A stretch of 64,000 bases of DNA, taken from the NCBI GenBank assembly GCA_018798825.1, contig CP076356.1:682001-746000 (forward strand), in the 5' to 3' direction. The stretch is from Ochrobactrum sp. BTU1. Lineage in GTDB: Bacteria; Pseudomonadota; Alphaproteobacteria; Rhizobiales; Rhizobiaceae. The notes below the pieces were generated by a model. That model made no database searches. It was not told the origin of the DNA and saw only the letters and a list, made by a program, of their open reading frames with translations. Shown piece by piece: positions 38,349 through 47,932 of this stretch. Made by a program: the position numbers and the translations under genes. Positions within the stretch are counted from its first letter, which is position 1. Every line of letters begins with the position of its first letter.

Positions 38349-38735
38349 TTACAACCGATTCGTTGTCAATACACGGTAGAAGTAGATGACACCAACAACA
38401 CATGCAAAAAACCACGAAAGACCCCAGATCTTGTGCATCGCGAGCAGCGGTTGAATAAGTGGCCGAGACAAAGTCAACGATTTTCTCAGTAACAGTATTG
38501 ATTGCCTCCACGGTATTAAAATCCAAAATAATACAAGGTCAGCGCGAACATAGCCATGAATCCGCAGGCAAGTTTCCGTACCAGGAATATAGAAGTAACC
38601 AGCGCCATATGCATCGCATACACGAACGTACTGGACCGCTTCAGGCTCTGGTGAAACAATATAATCAGCAGCGCTCGCAGATGTAATAGATACAATTGAT
38701 GCTACCGATGATACTATAATAATTTTAGCGTTCAA
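38349..38735 (-). pseudogene. broken Omp2/RopA-type porin gene
   Basis: The first ~65 residues are a Rhizobiales porin: signal peptide ending [20 protein letters not shown], then [20 protein letters not shown] and IHGYVRADL. After this the reading changes to a sequence with no beta-barrel character and stops at 38349, so about 300 residues of barrel are lost. The start codon aligned with the usual ATG of this family is TTG 38735, five bases after AAGGAGA, or GTG 38741 directly behind it. Either a decayed gene or a truncated leftover of recombination between porin copies. Confidence 0.8.
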
Positions 38736-38741
38736 TTTCAC

Positions 38742-39214
38742 TCTCCTTTGTTATGAGGCAATGACTTATTGTAAGATTCACTAACCATTTTCAACTTTTT
38801 AATTCATCTATTACTTGCGTATTACTAGGTGTGTCAATATTGCATCTATATAAAATAGGTAAACATATTATATCTGCATCCAATAGGATGCATTTACAAA
38901 ATATTGTGAATTTACATTTCTATCTTTTTGCGAGAATTACAGTAGTATTTTTCGGATGCGCTTTAAAAACACAACCGTTTCTTCGTCTCTTCCTTTACAA
39001 TAATCACATGTCACCCGCAGAGCTAACAGGCCTATATCGAGATCGCGTGGACGAAGATTGGAGATTAGTTGGATATTTGGAATTTTATCTGCCGCAGAAT
39101 GTGACCGTACAAGTTCACTCGATGTGACGCGCCCTGACTTATGGAGCCTTGTTGGATCACGTTCGATCAGCGCCTTAAACTCTGCCAAATCGGCAAGAAA
39201 ATTGCCGGTTCAAT
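38742..39214. other. gene-poor AT-rich stretch
   Basis: Contains the promoter of the broken porin and some short frames on both strands without recognisable motifs. A minus-strand frame at 38937-39188 reads EFKALIERDPTRLHKSGRVT and could be a fragment of a lost gene, but I cannot name it. Confidence 0.4.
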
Positions 39215-39270
39215 GACAAAAAAGAATGACATTAATCTGCGCTGGCTTTCTTGCGGCGCAAATTAATGTC
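39215..39270 (-). terminator. Rho-independent terminator of the efflux locus
   Basis: Arms 39228-39242 and 39256-39270 pair over 15 positions with one mismatch around a 13-base loop. On the minus strand the stem is followed by TTCTTTTTTG (39215-39225). It lies 33 bases beyond the stop of the ABC exporter and ends that transcription unit. Confidence 0.85.
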
Positions 39271-39302
39271 CTCAGTACCCGATGGGAAGACGCGTATTAC
39301 AA

Positions 39303-41084
39303 TTATGAATTTTGCAGTAACTCTGCATAAGTACCGTTTAGAGCCAAAAGCTGCTGATGGTTACCCTGTTCCACGATTCGCCCTGCTTTCATAACCACAA
39401 TTATGTCAGCGTCACGTATAGTGGATAATCGATGGGCAATCGTAATGGTGGTTCGTCCCTTCGACATGCGTGCCAAAGCCTCTGACATTGCACGTTCCGT
39501 GCGGGTATCAAGAGCGCTTGTTGCCTCATCAAGCAAAAGCACCGGAGGATTCCGGAGAATAGTTCTGGCTAGAACCAAACGTTGCTTTTCTCCGCCGGAG
39601 AAGCGATAGCCATCTTCGCCCACGATCGTGTCGTAACCTTCAGGTAGATTGATAATATGATCATGGATCTGGGCGGTCCTGGCCGCAGCATAGAGTTCCT
39701 CATCGGTTGCTTCAGGTTTCGCGAAACGCAAGTTTTCTGCCACTGAAGCGTGCAGCAGGTATGGATCCTGAGAGACCACCCCTAACATTTCTGACAAAGA
39801 ATTGAAGCTGAGATCACGCAAATCAACACCATCAAACCGGATTGCGCCACTGTCGACATCGTAGAGCCTGGCCAGCAGATATCCGAGAGTTGTCTTTCCA
39901 GACCCGGTCTGCCCAACAATTGCGACATTGCTACCCGCTTGGATGGTAAGACTGACGTCGTGCAAAGCTGAACGGCCTTCCTCGCTGTAATTGAAACTGA
40001 CGTGATCCAGCTCCACCTCTCCTCTCATATCACTCCGAAGGATTGTGGTAGCTTTCGCTTTTTCCGTGATTTCCACTGGCTTGTCTAAATACTCGAATAT
40101 CCTTGCGAACAATGCCCGCGTCTTCCGCGCATCACGGCCAAGTTCAAGTAACTGCTCGAATGGCCATAGCAACTGCTCTTGAAGCGCGATCATAGCCACG
40201 AGTGTGCCTATCGTTGCCGGGCTTCCTGTGTTCATTAACAGTCCGCCTGCAAGTAAAGTGAATGCTGGCAGAACGGCGAGTGCAAAGCCGATGAAAGACC
40301 ACTGCCATTCACCCGCCGTTCGTGATCTCACCTCAAGTTGTGCGAGATCACCTGAGATGCGGTTAAATCGCTGATTTAAATGTGCGGCACGGCCCATCGT
40401 GCGAGCGAGGATGATACCGGAGGCAGAAAGTGTTTCTTGCACGGCAACCGACAAATCGGCGGCGCGGCCCTGTTGCTGAAAGGTGATAGCCTCGCGTGCC
40501 CGGGCAACACGGCCGCTGATAATAAGTGTTCCTGGCACGATAAGCAGTACGAGGAGCGCCAATCGCCAGTCGAGAATAATAATGGCGATAGACGTCATAA
40601 TGACAGAACTGAGCGAGCGCCCGAGCTCATTAGCCGTATCACTGACAAGCGATTGAAGACCGTCAACGTCATTTGCAATTCTGGACTGCACCTCCCCGAC
40701 GCGGGTGCCCGTGAAAAACCGAAGTGAAAGATTCTGCAGATGGGCGTATAATCTCACCCTCAGGTCATGCAGAACAGCCTGCCCGATACGTGAACTTAGA
40801 ACCACCTGCCATGCGCCGATTACGGCTGACACGAGCGCGACAAGGATCATACCTGCCACAAGCAGGCTCAACAGCTTGAGGTCATTTCGGGGTAATGCGT
40901 CATCAATAATCGCACGCAAAAGGAAAGGCCCTGCCAATCCGGTTGTCGATGCGATCAACATCAGCACAATAACAGTCGCGATCCTTTTCCGGTAAGGCCT
41001 GAAGAGTGCTAACACACGCCGCAATGAGACGTGCTGCGCGGCAAGACTGTCATAATCGTCTGGGTTTTGAGGCGTTGGAGACAT
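39303..41084 (-). CDS. ABC exporter, fused transmembrane and ATPase domains (MsbA/multidrug type)
   Basis: About 593 residues, the normal half-transporter size. Six hydrophobic helices lie between residues 30 and 300, including the coupling-helix region with RVGEVQSRIANDVDGLQSL. The ATPase has Walker A GQTGSGKTT, Q-loop VVSQDPYLL, signature FSGGEKQRLVLARTI, Walker B VLLLDEATSALD and H-loop IAHRLSTI. ATG 41084 follows GAGAG; TTG 41096 is the alternative. It is the last gene of the RND-two-component locus, eight bases after the kinase stop. Confidence 0.92.
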   Translation of the reverse strand: MSPTPQNPDDYDSLAAQHVSLRRVLALFRPYRKRIATVIVLMLIASTTGLAGPFLLRAIIDDALPRNDLKLLSLLVAGMILVALVSAVIGAWQVVLSSRIGQAVLHDLRVRLYAHLQNLSLRFFTGTRVGEVQSRIANDVDGLQSLVSDTANELGRSLSSVIMTSIAIIILDWRLALLVLLIVPGTLIISGRVARAREAITFQQQGRAADLSVAVQETLSASGIILARTMGRAAHLNQRFNRISGDLAQLEVRSRTAGEWQWSFIGFALAVLPAFTLLAGGLLMNTGSPATIGTLVAMIALQEQLLWPFEQLLELGRDARKTRALFARIFEYLDKPVEITEKAKATTILRSDMRGEVELDHVSFNYSEEGRSALHDVSLTIQAGSNVAIVGQTGSGKTTLGYLLARLYDVDSGAIRFDGVDLRDLSFNSLSEMLGVVSQDPYLLHASVAENLRFAKPEATDEELYAAARTAQIHDHIINLPEGYDTIVGEDGYRFSGGEKQRLVLARTILRNPPVLLLDEATSALDTRTERAMSEALARMSKGRTTITIAHRLSTIRDADIIVVMKAGRIVEQGNHQQLLALNGTYAELLQNS

Positions 41085-41092
41085 TGGTTCTC

Positions 41093-42163
41093 TCAATTCG
41101 AAGCCGCGATTTCTCGGATAGGAATGCGGATTTCGATCCCAAAGCCGGAGTTTTTAAGGGAGAGAATACGGGCGTCCCCTCCATGCGCCTGTGCAATCGC
41201 TTTCACAATTGATAGGCCGAGACCGGATCCGCCCCTGCCCCGTCCCCTCGAATCGTCAGCGCGCCAAAAGCGTTCGAAAGCCCGTAATCGGCTTTCCTCG
41301 GAGATGCCTGGCCCCGTGTCGCTACAGCGGAAAAAAACGTGTTCGCCTGCGACGCCGGTCTCGACGGACACGGTGCTTTGCGGTGCGTAACGGCAACAGT
41401 TTTCTAGCAAGGCTATGAAAGCCTGACGCACACGCCAACGGTCAGCGACTGTAACTGCATGGCCAAGCGCGGACACCGTTTTGATCCCAGATTTTTCGAA
41501 CTGATCTTCCAGCGATGCAAGAACACTCTCAGCCTCTGTCGCTAAGTCAAATTGGGTGCACCGCAGGTCGAGTTTGCCAGCGTTACCGAGTGCGAGTGTG
41601 CGCAATTCCTCGACAATTGCCGACAGGTCGTCGACATGCCCGATAAGGCGTGCATAGGATTCACTACTGGGTGAAAAGGCTCCATCCAATAGGCCTTGCA
41701 GGCGGCCGCGAAGTATCGTCAGCGGTGTCCGCAACTCATGCGCGATCGCTGAATTGGAATATTGCAACTCAGCCTCCGCACGCTGCAATCGCTCCGCCAT
41801 TTGGTTGAAGTCATTAACCAAATCCCTTGCCTCGCCGAAGTTTTCGTGTCGTAAACTGGCGCGTGCAGAGAAGTCACCATTTGCAATCTTGCGCGCCGCA
41901 TTCGCAACCGACTTCAACGGGTCGACAATCCGCTTCGCAAGAACCCACCCAAGCACTGAAGCTGTCGATATACCCACTCCTAAGAGAAGACCCAGAGTTA
42001 TGATATCGCCCGTCCGAAGTACGTCATCATCGGTGAAATCGGGATAAAGCCATTCATAAATGAAAAAAAAGTAAGCCGTCAGCCCGAAGTAAACCACAGC
42101 GAACGCCAACAACGTAAGCATTATCATCGCACGCACAATCAATGAGTTTAAGTTTTTACCCAT
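41093..42163 (-). CDS. sensor histidine kinase (BaeS-like, HAMP and HisKA domains)
   Basis: About 356 residues. Helix 1 at residues ~10-37, a short periplasmic loop, helix 2 at ~52-75, HAMP ~76-130, then the phospho-accepting His142 in IAHELRTPLTILRG. ATPase boxes: N (LLENCCRYAP), G1 (DTGPGI), F (FERFWRAD) and G2 (GGSGLGLSIV). The small periplasmic loop suggests sensing in or near the membrane, as in envelope-stress kinases of efflux loci. ATG 42163 overlaps the end of the response regulator gene by eight bases. Confidence 0.92.
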   Translation of the reverse strand: MGKNLNSLIVRAMIMLTLLAFAVVYFGLTAYFFFIYEWLYPDFTDDDVLRTGDIITLGLLLGVGISTASVLGWVLAKRIVDPLKSVANAARKIANGDFSARASLRHENFGEARDLVNDFNQMAERLQRAEAELQYSNSAIAHELRTPLTILRGRLQGLLDGAFSPSSESYARLIGHVDDLSAIVEELRTLALGNAGKLDLRCTQFDLATEAESVLASLEDQFEKSGIKTVSALGHAVTVADRWRVRQAFIALLENCCRYAPQSTVSVETGVAGEHVFFRCSDTGPGISEESRLRAFERFWRADDSRGRGRGGSGLGLSIVKAIAQAHGGDARILSLKNSGFGIEIRIPIREIAASN

Positions 42164-42851
42164 TTGTATTGTCCAAGCGGTATCCAACGCCGCGCACTCC
42201 AGTAAGCAATCCGTCAGCTCCGGCGGCAGCTAACTTGCGGCGCAAATTGCTCAAATGGCTATCCACAGTCCGGTCGAGCGCTTCACCTTCGGGCAGACAC
42301 GCATCAACCAACTCCGAGCGCTCAAAAACCTTCCCCAGACTCGAAGCCATATGGGATAGAATACGGAACTCTGTCTTTGTTAACTCAAGCGTGAGAGGAC
42401 CTGTGTCCCTTTCAACCGTGACACGATACGCCTGTAAGTCCACGGTTACTGGCCCCACGCGCAACAAACGTTCAGTCGGCACACCCATACTTCTTCGAAG
42501 GACGGCTTTCACACGCGCTACGACTTCAAGCGGATTAAAAGGCTTAACAACGTAGTCATCGGCTCCGATACGTAAAGCTTGCAGCTTATCCAAGTCTTCG
42601 GCCAAAGCGGTCAACATGATGACTGGCGTATTGCCGCGGCGGCGGATTGCAGCCAAAACGTCATAACCGTCCTGTCCCGGCAACTTAATATCTAGGACCA
42701 CGAGATCAGGGCGAAGACGAAGATGATGCCCTAACCCGACAGTTCCGTCACCTGCCGTGACAACGCGAAACCCCTCGCGAGACAGATACGTCTCGATGAT
42801 TTCAGCAATTTCGGGCTCATCCTCAACAATAAGAATTAAAGCATTGATCAT
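42156..42851 (-). CDS. OmpR/PhoB family response regulator
   Basis: 231 residues. Receiver domain with acidic pair Glu10/Asp11, phospho-accepting Asp54 (VVLDIKLPG), Thr (MLTA) and Lys in VKPFNP; winged-helix effector domain with LTKTEFRILSHM and a C-terminal RTVDSHLSNLRRKL ... VRGVGYRL recognition region. Translationally coupled to the kinase. It lies 73 bases after the RND pump gene on the same strand and most probably controls the efflux genes. Confidence 0.94.
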   Translation of the reverse strand: MINALILIVEDEPEIAEIIETYLSREGFRVVTAGDGTVGLGHHLRLRPDLVVLDIKLPGQDGYDVLAAIRRRGNTPVIMLTALAEDLDKLQALRIGADDYVVKPFNPLEVVARVKAVLRRSMGVPTERLLRVGPVTVDLQAYRVTVERDTGPLTLELTKTEFRILSHMASSLGKVFERSELVDACLPEGEALDRTVDSHLSNLRRKLAAAGADGLLTGVRGVGYRLDNTNG

Positions 42852-42924
42852 GGCTATCTACCATCTCTGAAACGTTTTCGACGGATGTTCATTTAAAGCA
42901 CCGACTGGGTTCTGCGGACAGGTG

Positions 42925-45900
42925 TTATTTTCTTACTCTGATTAATCGGCTGATTGTTACATATAACAAGGGTACAAAGAAAACAGCCAGGACGGTTGCG
43001 GATAACATTCCTCCAAAAACCCCTGTTCCTATTGCATTCTGAATTTCAGAACCGGCCCCGCGCGCGATCATGAGTGGCACGACCCCCAAGATAAAGGCCA
43101 GTGAAGTCATCAGAATTGGCCGGAATCTCAATCGTGATGCCTTAAGCACTGCTCTGTTGAGGCTTTGCCCCTCGTTGCGCAGATGGCGAGCATATTCAAT
43201 CAACAAAATGGCGTTCTTTGCAGAAAGTCCGATTATTGTAATGACGCCGACTTTGAAAAACACATCATTTTCCATGCCCCGCGCCAGCACAGCCAGCACA
43301 GCCCCGAGCACGCCAAGCGGCACAACCAACATAACGGCCAGCGGGATTGTCCAGCTTTCGTAAAGTGCGGCCAAGACCAGAAATACCACGAGCATCGATG
43401 CGGCTAAAAGAATTGGCGTCTGGGTTGCGGATTGTCTTTCCTGTAGCGATTGCCCCGTCCACGCAACCGCAAATCCTGACGGTAACTGTTTTGCCAATCG
43501 CTCCATCTCGGACATTGCCACTCCACTCGAAACACCCGGCGCAGCTGAACCTGAAAGACGAGCAGCGGGGTAGCCGTTATAGCGCGCCAATTGAAGCGGC
43601 GTCATTTGCCAGACAGGCTGGACAAACTCCGACAGGGGAACCATCGCGCCATCAATATTGCGCACTTCAAGGCGAAGCACATCATCAATATGCATACGAT
43701 GCTGTGCATCGGCTTGCACGACTACCTGTTGGAGGCGGCCGTCTTTCGGAAAATCGTTGACATAAGTTGACCCGATTGCTGTCGAAATCATGTCGCTCAC
43801 GGTTGAAAAAGAAACACCGAGAGCCAGCGCCTTCTGGCGATCAATATTCAACGCAATACTCTGCCCATCTGGAAGCCCATCCGTCATCACGCCCGTGAGC
43901 AATTTGCTCTTGGAGGCGAGCCTTATCAACTCACTCTCGGCCGCTTTCAGTGCTGTTGGCCCGGCATTACCCCGATCCTCCAAGCGAAGGGAGAAACCAG
44001 ATGTTGTTCCCAGCGATTCAATGGCCGGTGGTTTCATTATCATCGCGGTTCCCTCCGGAATATCCGCCATCGCCGCTTGCGCCGCCGCGATCTCTTCGTT
44101 AACCGTTGTCTTACGATCACTCCAAGCCTTAAGACTGGTAAACGCCTGAGCAGCATTCGGACCAGAGCCGGAAAATCCGAAACCTTGAATAACAATGCTC
44201 TCAGTAATATCAGGGCGGGAGGCGGTGTGTTTTTCATATTTTGCAATAATCTCCCGCGTGCGCTCTGCTGTGGCACCAGCCGGCAGCTCGAACATTGCCA
44301 TGAAATTTCCCTGATCTTCTTCAGGCACGAACGATGTCGGCAGTTGAGAGTAGCTAACGCCTAGTACTCCCAAGAGCAAAATGTAAACCAACAATATCCG
44401 AACACCACGCCGTAAAATCCAGCCGATAGCGCCGGTATAGCGTGCACTTAAACGGTCAAACTTGGTATTAAACCACGAGAAGAAACGTACTTCTGCGTGG
44501 GGGCCGACAGGCTTGAGGATAGTGGCGCACAAAGCAGGCGTAAGGGTAAGTGCGAGGAAGGCTGAAAACAGGATCGACACTGCCATCGACATTGTGAATT
44601 GGCGGTAGATTGCTCCCACAGAACCATCGGACAATCCCATAGGGATAAAGACGGCGACCAAAACCAATGTGATCCCGACGATTGCACCCGAAATTTCGCG
44701 CATTGCTTTGCGAGTAGCCTCCTTCGGCGAGAGCCCCTCCCTTGCCATGATCCGTTCTACGTTTTCGACGACGACAATGGCGTCGTCAACAATGATACCG
44801 ATTGCCAAAACCATGCCAAACATGGTCAAAACATTGATCGTGTAACCGGCAACCAGCATCACCGCGAATGTGCCAAGCAGCGCGATCGGCGCGACAATTG
44901 TTGGGATCAATGTGTACCGCAACTTCTGCAGAAACAGCAGTATCACGAGGAACACCAGAACCATTGCCTCTACAAGTGTCTGCACCACCTTCAAAATCGA
45001 CACTTTCACGAAGGGCGCGGTATTGTAGGAAATTGAGACTGAGAGATCACTCGGCATTGTAGCCTGCAGTTCACCTAACCGCTTTTCGATCGCCGCCGCA
45101 GTGCTGACGGCATTGGCACCCGGCGACATTTGTATCGCCGCTGCTGCAGCAGGCTTGCTGTTACTGCTGACGCTGAAGGCAAAAGTCTGTGCGCCAAGTT
45201 CCACACGTGCAACATCGGACAACAGCAGCCGCGCGCCATCTGTCTGGGTTCTCAAAGGTATTGCTGCAAACGCCTCGGGTGAGTTCAACTGTCCATGCAC
45301 AATCAGTGGCGTTGAAACTGTGGTCCCCGGAACGGTCGGTTCATCCCCGACCCTGCCCGACGAAACTTGAGCATTTTCGCGGGCAATCGCGCTCGTCACG
45401 TCGGACATGCTCAGGTTGTAGGCAGCCAGTTTTGTCGGGTTAACCCAAACACGCATTGCACGTTCGGAACCAAATTGTTGGGTACGTCCAACGCCGGGAA
45501 CGCGTTTGAGCTCCTCGGCGATGTTACGCGTCAGATAGTCACCAAGGCTCAACTCGTCTGTCTCACCGCTGCGTGACTTGAGTGCAATGACCATAAGGAA
45601 GCCCGACTCTGACGCTTCCACATTTATTCCGTTACGGCGAACGACTTCTGGAAGACGAGGCTCGGCATTTTTCAACCTGTTTTGAACATCCACTTGCGCG
45701 AGTTCGGGGTCCGTTCCAGGTTTGAACGTCACCGTGATATTCGCAGCACCTGTCGAGTCGACAGTCGATTCATAATATAAAACGTTTTTGACGCTTGAGA
45801 GTTCCTTTTCGATAGGAGCAACCACACTATCATTGACCGTTTGAACAGAAGCTCCAGTATATGTTGTGAAAATACTGATATTCGGCGGTGCGATAACAGG

Positions 45901-46005
45901 ATAACGTGAAACCGGCAGTTGTGGGATCGCAACAACACCAGCCAATGCAATGAATATGGCAATCACCCAGGCAAACACCGGGCGATTGATGAAGAATTGT
46001 GGCAT
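42925..46005 (-). CDS. RND efflux pump inner-membrane transporter (HAE1/AcrB type)
   Basis: 1026 residues, full length for a hydrophobic-amphiphilic efflux RND protein. It begins PQFFINRPVFAWVIAIFIAL like AcrB/MexB, has two sets of six membrane helices (first near 335-560, second near 865-1020) and two large periplasmic loops. GIIVDDAIVVVENVERIMA contains the paired aspartates of helix 4 needed for proton transfer, and the second repeat has SAKNAILLIEYARHL with the helix 10 lysine. It starts 13 bases after the membrane fusion protein gene. Confidence 0.95.
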   Translation of the reverse strand: MPQFFINRPVFAWVIAIFIALAGVVAIPQLPVSRYPVIAPPNISIFTTYTGASVQTVNDSVVAPIEKELSSVKNVLYYESTVDSTGAANITVTFKPGTDPELAQVDVQNRLKNAEPRLPEVVRRNGINVEASESGFLMVIALKSRSGETDELSLGDYLTRNIAEELKRVPGVGRTQQFGSERAMRVWVNPTKLAAYNLSMSDVTSAIARENAQVSSGRVGDEPTVPGTTVSTPLIVHGQLNSPEAFAAIPLRTQTDGARLLLSDVARVELGAQTFAFSVSSNSKPAAAAAIQMSPGANAVSTAAAIEKRLGELQATMPSDLSVSISYNTAPFVKVSILKVVQTLVEAMVLVFLVILLFLQKLRYTLIPTIVAPIALLGTFAVMLVAGYTINVLTMFGMVLAIGIIVDDAIVVVENVERIMAREGLSPKEATRKAMREISGAIVGITLVLVAVFIPMGLSDGSVGAIYRQFTMSMAVSILFSAFLALTLTPALCATILKPVGPHAEVRFFSWFNTKFDRLSARYTGAIGWILRRGVRILLVYILLLGVLGVSYSQLPTSFVPEEDQGNFMAMFELPAGATAERTREIIAKYEKHTASRPDITESIVIQGFGFSGSGPNAAQAFTSLKAWSDRKTTVNEEIAAAQAAMADIPEGTAMIMKPPAIESLGTTSGFSLRLEDRGNAGPTALKAAESELIRLASKSKLLTGVMTDGLPDGQSIALNIDRQKALALGVSFSTVSDMISTAIGSTYVNDFPKDGRLQQVVVQADAQHRMHIDDVLRLEVRNIDGAMVPLSEFVQPVWQMTPLQLARYNGYPAARLSGSAAPGVSSGVAMSEMERLAKQLPSGFAVAWTGQSLQERQSATQTPILLAASMLVVFLVLAALYESWTIPLAVMLVVPLGVLGAVLAVLARGMENDVFFKVGVITIIGLSAKNAILLIEYARHLRNEGQSLNRAVLKASRLRFRPILMTSLAFILGVVPLMIARGAGSEIQNAIGTGVFGGMLSATVLAVFFVPLLYVTISRLIRVRK

Positions 46006-46018
46006 GGTGATCTGGCCT

Positions 46019-47218
46019 TTAAATCTTGTCTTTCACAGTCGTCGCGTTTGGTGAGTGATCGGCGTTTACGAGCATCCCATCCTGCAAACGGTCCTGACCG
46101 CGAATTACGATGGTTTCACCCGGTTGAAGCCCTGACTTGACCACCACACGGCGAGCGGTGGCTTCTCCAAGCGTTATTTTGCGCCTTTTTGCGCGCCCGT
46201 CGGGATCAACGACCATAAGACTGGCGTCGTCTCCTCCTGTCCGAACGAGAGCATATTCAGGAACAAGTATTACGTCGGAGAGCAATCCGCTTGGCACTTG
46301 GGCACGAACAAACATGCCAGGCAAAAGCTGCAATTCAGGATTCTCAACGAGCACTCGGATCGTTGCATTGCCCGTCACGGTGTCAACCGTAACATCTGAA
46401 AGCACCAGCTTCGCCGGATAGGAATATGGCTTGCCATCGGCACGTAGTATCTCAATCTGGCCTATTTTCTCTTCTGCCGCAAATTGCACGGCATCGAGTT
46501 TTGTCGCAGGCAGGCGTAAATCCACATAAACACGTTCCAGCTGCTGAACGACTGCGAGTTCGGTCTGCCCCGAAATTGATGCGAGAGAGCCTTCGTCCGC
46601 GACGGTTCGCCCGATGTAGCCATCAATCGGCGATCTTATGGTGGCGAAGTCAAGATCAAGCTGACGACGGTGAAAAGCAGCACGAGCCTCGGCCAGATTT
46701 GCCTGCGCTGTCGACAAATTATTGCGTGCGTCTTCATAATTTTTAAGACTTGCTGCCTTACTCGCGAGCAAAGCTTCAGCGCGCTGAAATGCCGAGCGAG
46801 CATGTTCTAAACCGCTCTCTGCACGTGTCAATGCGGCTCGCGCAGTTTCCAGGTCTGCTAAAAACAAAGCGGGTTCAATTTCAAAAAGTATCTGGCCCGC
46901 ATTTACACGGGAGCCGGCTTCAACAACTTTCTTCTTAATTATCCCACCGACTTGGGGCCTTATTTCGACCTTTTGAAAGGCCACAATGCGCCCCGGCAGT
47001 TCATCGGTAATAACAACGGATTCCCGCGTAACTTTCATAGTTACAGCGCTCGCTCGTTCCTCAGAGGAGGCTACTTCTGCTTTCCCAGCAGACCTACTCC
47101 GTTCTTGAAAAGCAAGAATAATAGCGAAGAAGAACCCGCCTAATACGATAGCGAAAATTGAAATGCGGCGGATTGTCATTTTGCGGTCCAAGCTTAATCT
47201 ACTGCCTGCTTGTCGCAT
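46019..47218 (-). CDS. RND efflux membrane fusion protein (AcrA/MexA type)
   Basis: About 399 residues. One N-terminal membrane segment (IFAIVLGGFFFAIILAF) and no obvious lipobox, the first lipoyl half GRIVAFQKVEIRPQVGGIIK, a long alpha-hairpin (LETARAALTRAESGLEHARS ...), the second lipoyl half IRSPIDGYIGR and beta-barrel/membrane-proximal domains ending VIRGQDRLQDGMLV. ATG 47179, eight bases after TTGGA, is an alternative start that would trim 13 residues. First gene of the efflux locus; no outer-membrane channel gene follows, so a TolC-like partner must be encoded elsewhere. Confidence 0.93.
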   Translation of the reverse strand: MRQAGSRLSLDRKMTIRRISIFAIVLGGFFFAIILAFQERSRSAGKAEVASSEERASAVTMKVTRESVVITDELPGRIVAFQKVEIRPQVGGIIKKKVVEAGSRVNAGQILFEIEPALFLADLETARAALTRAESGLEHARSAFQRAEALLASKAASLKNYEDARNNLSTAQANLAEARAAFHRRQLDLDFATIRSPIDGYIGRTVADEGSLASISGQTELAVVQQLERVYVDLRLPATKLDAVQFAAEEKIGQIEILRADGKPYSYPAKLVLSDVTVDTVTGNATIRVLVENPELQLLPGMFVRAQVPSGLLSDVILVPEYALVRTGGDDASLMVVDPDGRAKRRKITLGEATARRVVVKSGLQPGETIVIRGQDRLQDGMLVNADHSPNATTVKDKI

Positions 47219-47364
47219 CGTTACGCTGAGATAATATCGAGGATCTGTGCAGATTACGTGGAGATTTAGGGGTTTCTTACAAACAGTGAGATACGAAGAT
47301 TCAACCCCCTATAATATAAACCTCAGACAGGTATATGCTAAGAGCCGTAGCGAAGCAGGATACT

Positions 47365-47496
47365 TTAACGGACGTAGTGCAAGAATGCATTTGGAGAGTG
47401 ATCACGTGGTTGTTTTGTCGTGTTAATGAGATACGACATTAAAAATGCGAACAAAAATAACAGAATGCAGACGATTGAAAAATTTCTTAGAAGCAT
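47365..47496 (-). CDS. possible small single-pass membrane protein
   Basis: 43 codons from ATG 47496. One hydrophobic helix (IVCILLFLFAFLMSYLI) is followed by a polar tail (TKQPRDHSPNAFLHYVR). The upstream ribosome site is poor (AAAAGAAAA). It lies about 150 bases before the fusion protein gene in the same direction. It could be a leader or pump-associated micropeptide, or chance. Confidence 0.35.
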   Translation of the reverse strand: MLLRNFSIVCILLFLFAFLMSYLINTTKQPRDHSPNAFLHYVR

Positions 47497-47695
47497 AGTA
47501 TTTTCTTTTGGCCGAATAATTAACATCCGCATCGGATAGCATAATATACCTTCAGAATGAATGAGATTCTGTTGGCCCCTATGTATTCGGGAGCTCCCAA
47601 TTCGCCAGTTTCCCAACTGCTAAACGAAGCCACTACAGATGGCATTCCAGTCGCCGGACCCTGCAAAAGTGCCACTGTATTTTATGCAAAGCATG

Positions 47696-47932
47696 TTAAT
47701 CGCTGCCTGGAGATGTATCAGAAATCGCGTCTCTTAAAGCTGATAAATAACCCCAACCATCTTCTAATTCGCGAAGCGTTGCACGGATCAGGATCGCAAC
47801 TTTTTCATCTGATATGGGGCCGATTAGGTCCCAGCACTTGCCATCAGCGTCTTCCGCTTTGATGAAGAACTTGTTGTCTACCAAATCAACAAGAGGAGGA
47901 GAAAACACAATTACTGAAGTTTTATCAGTCAT
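47696..47932 (-). CDS. hypothetical small protein
   Basis: 78 residues from ATG 47932, with AAGGGAAA seven bases upstream. Soluble and acidic: residues include VIVFSPPLVDLVDNKFFIKA, DADGKCWDLIGPISDEKV and ATLRELEDGWGYLSALRDAI. I do not recognise the family. Balanced composition and a good ribosome site make it more likely real than the surrounding frames. It lies upstream of the efflux locus on the same strand. Confidence 0.6.
   Translation of the reverse strand: MTDKTSVIVFSPPLVDLVDNKFFIKAEDADGKCWDLIGPISDEKVAILIRATLRELEDGWGYLSALRDAISDTSPGSD

Noticed and set aside
38831..39127. 98-codon plus-strand frame
   Set aside because: Low-complexity AT-rich reading without start context or motif.
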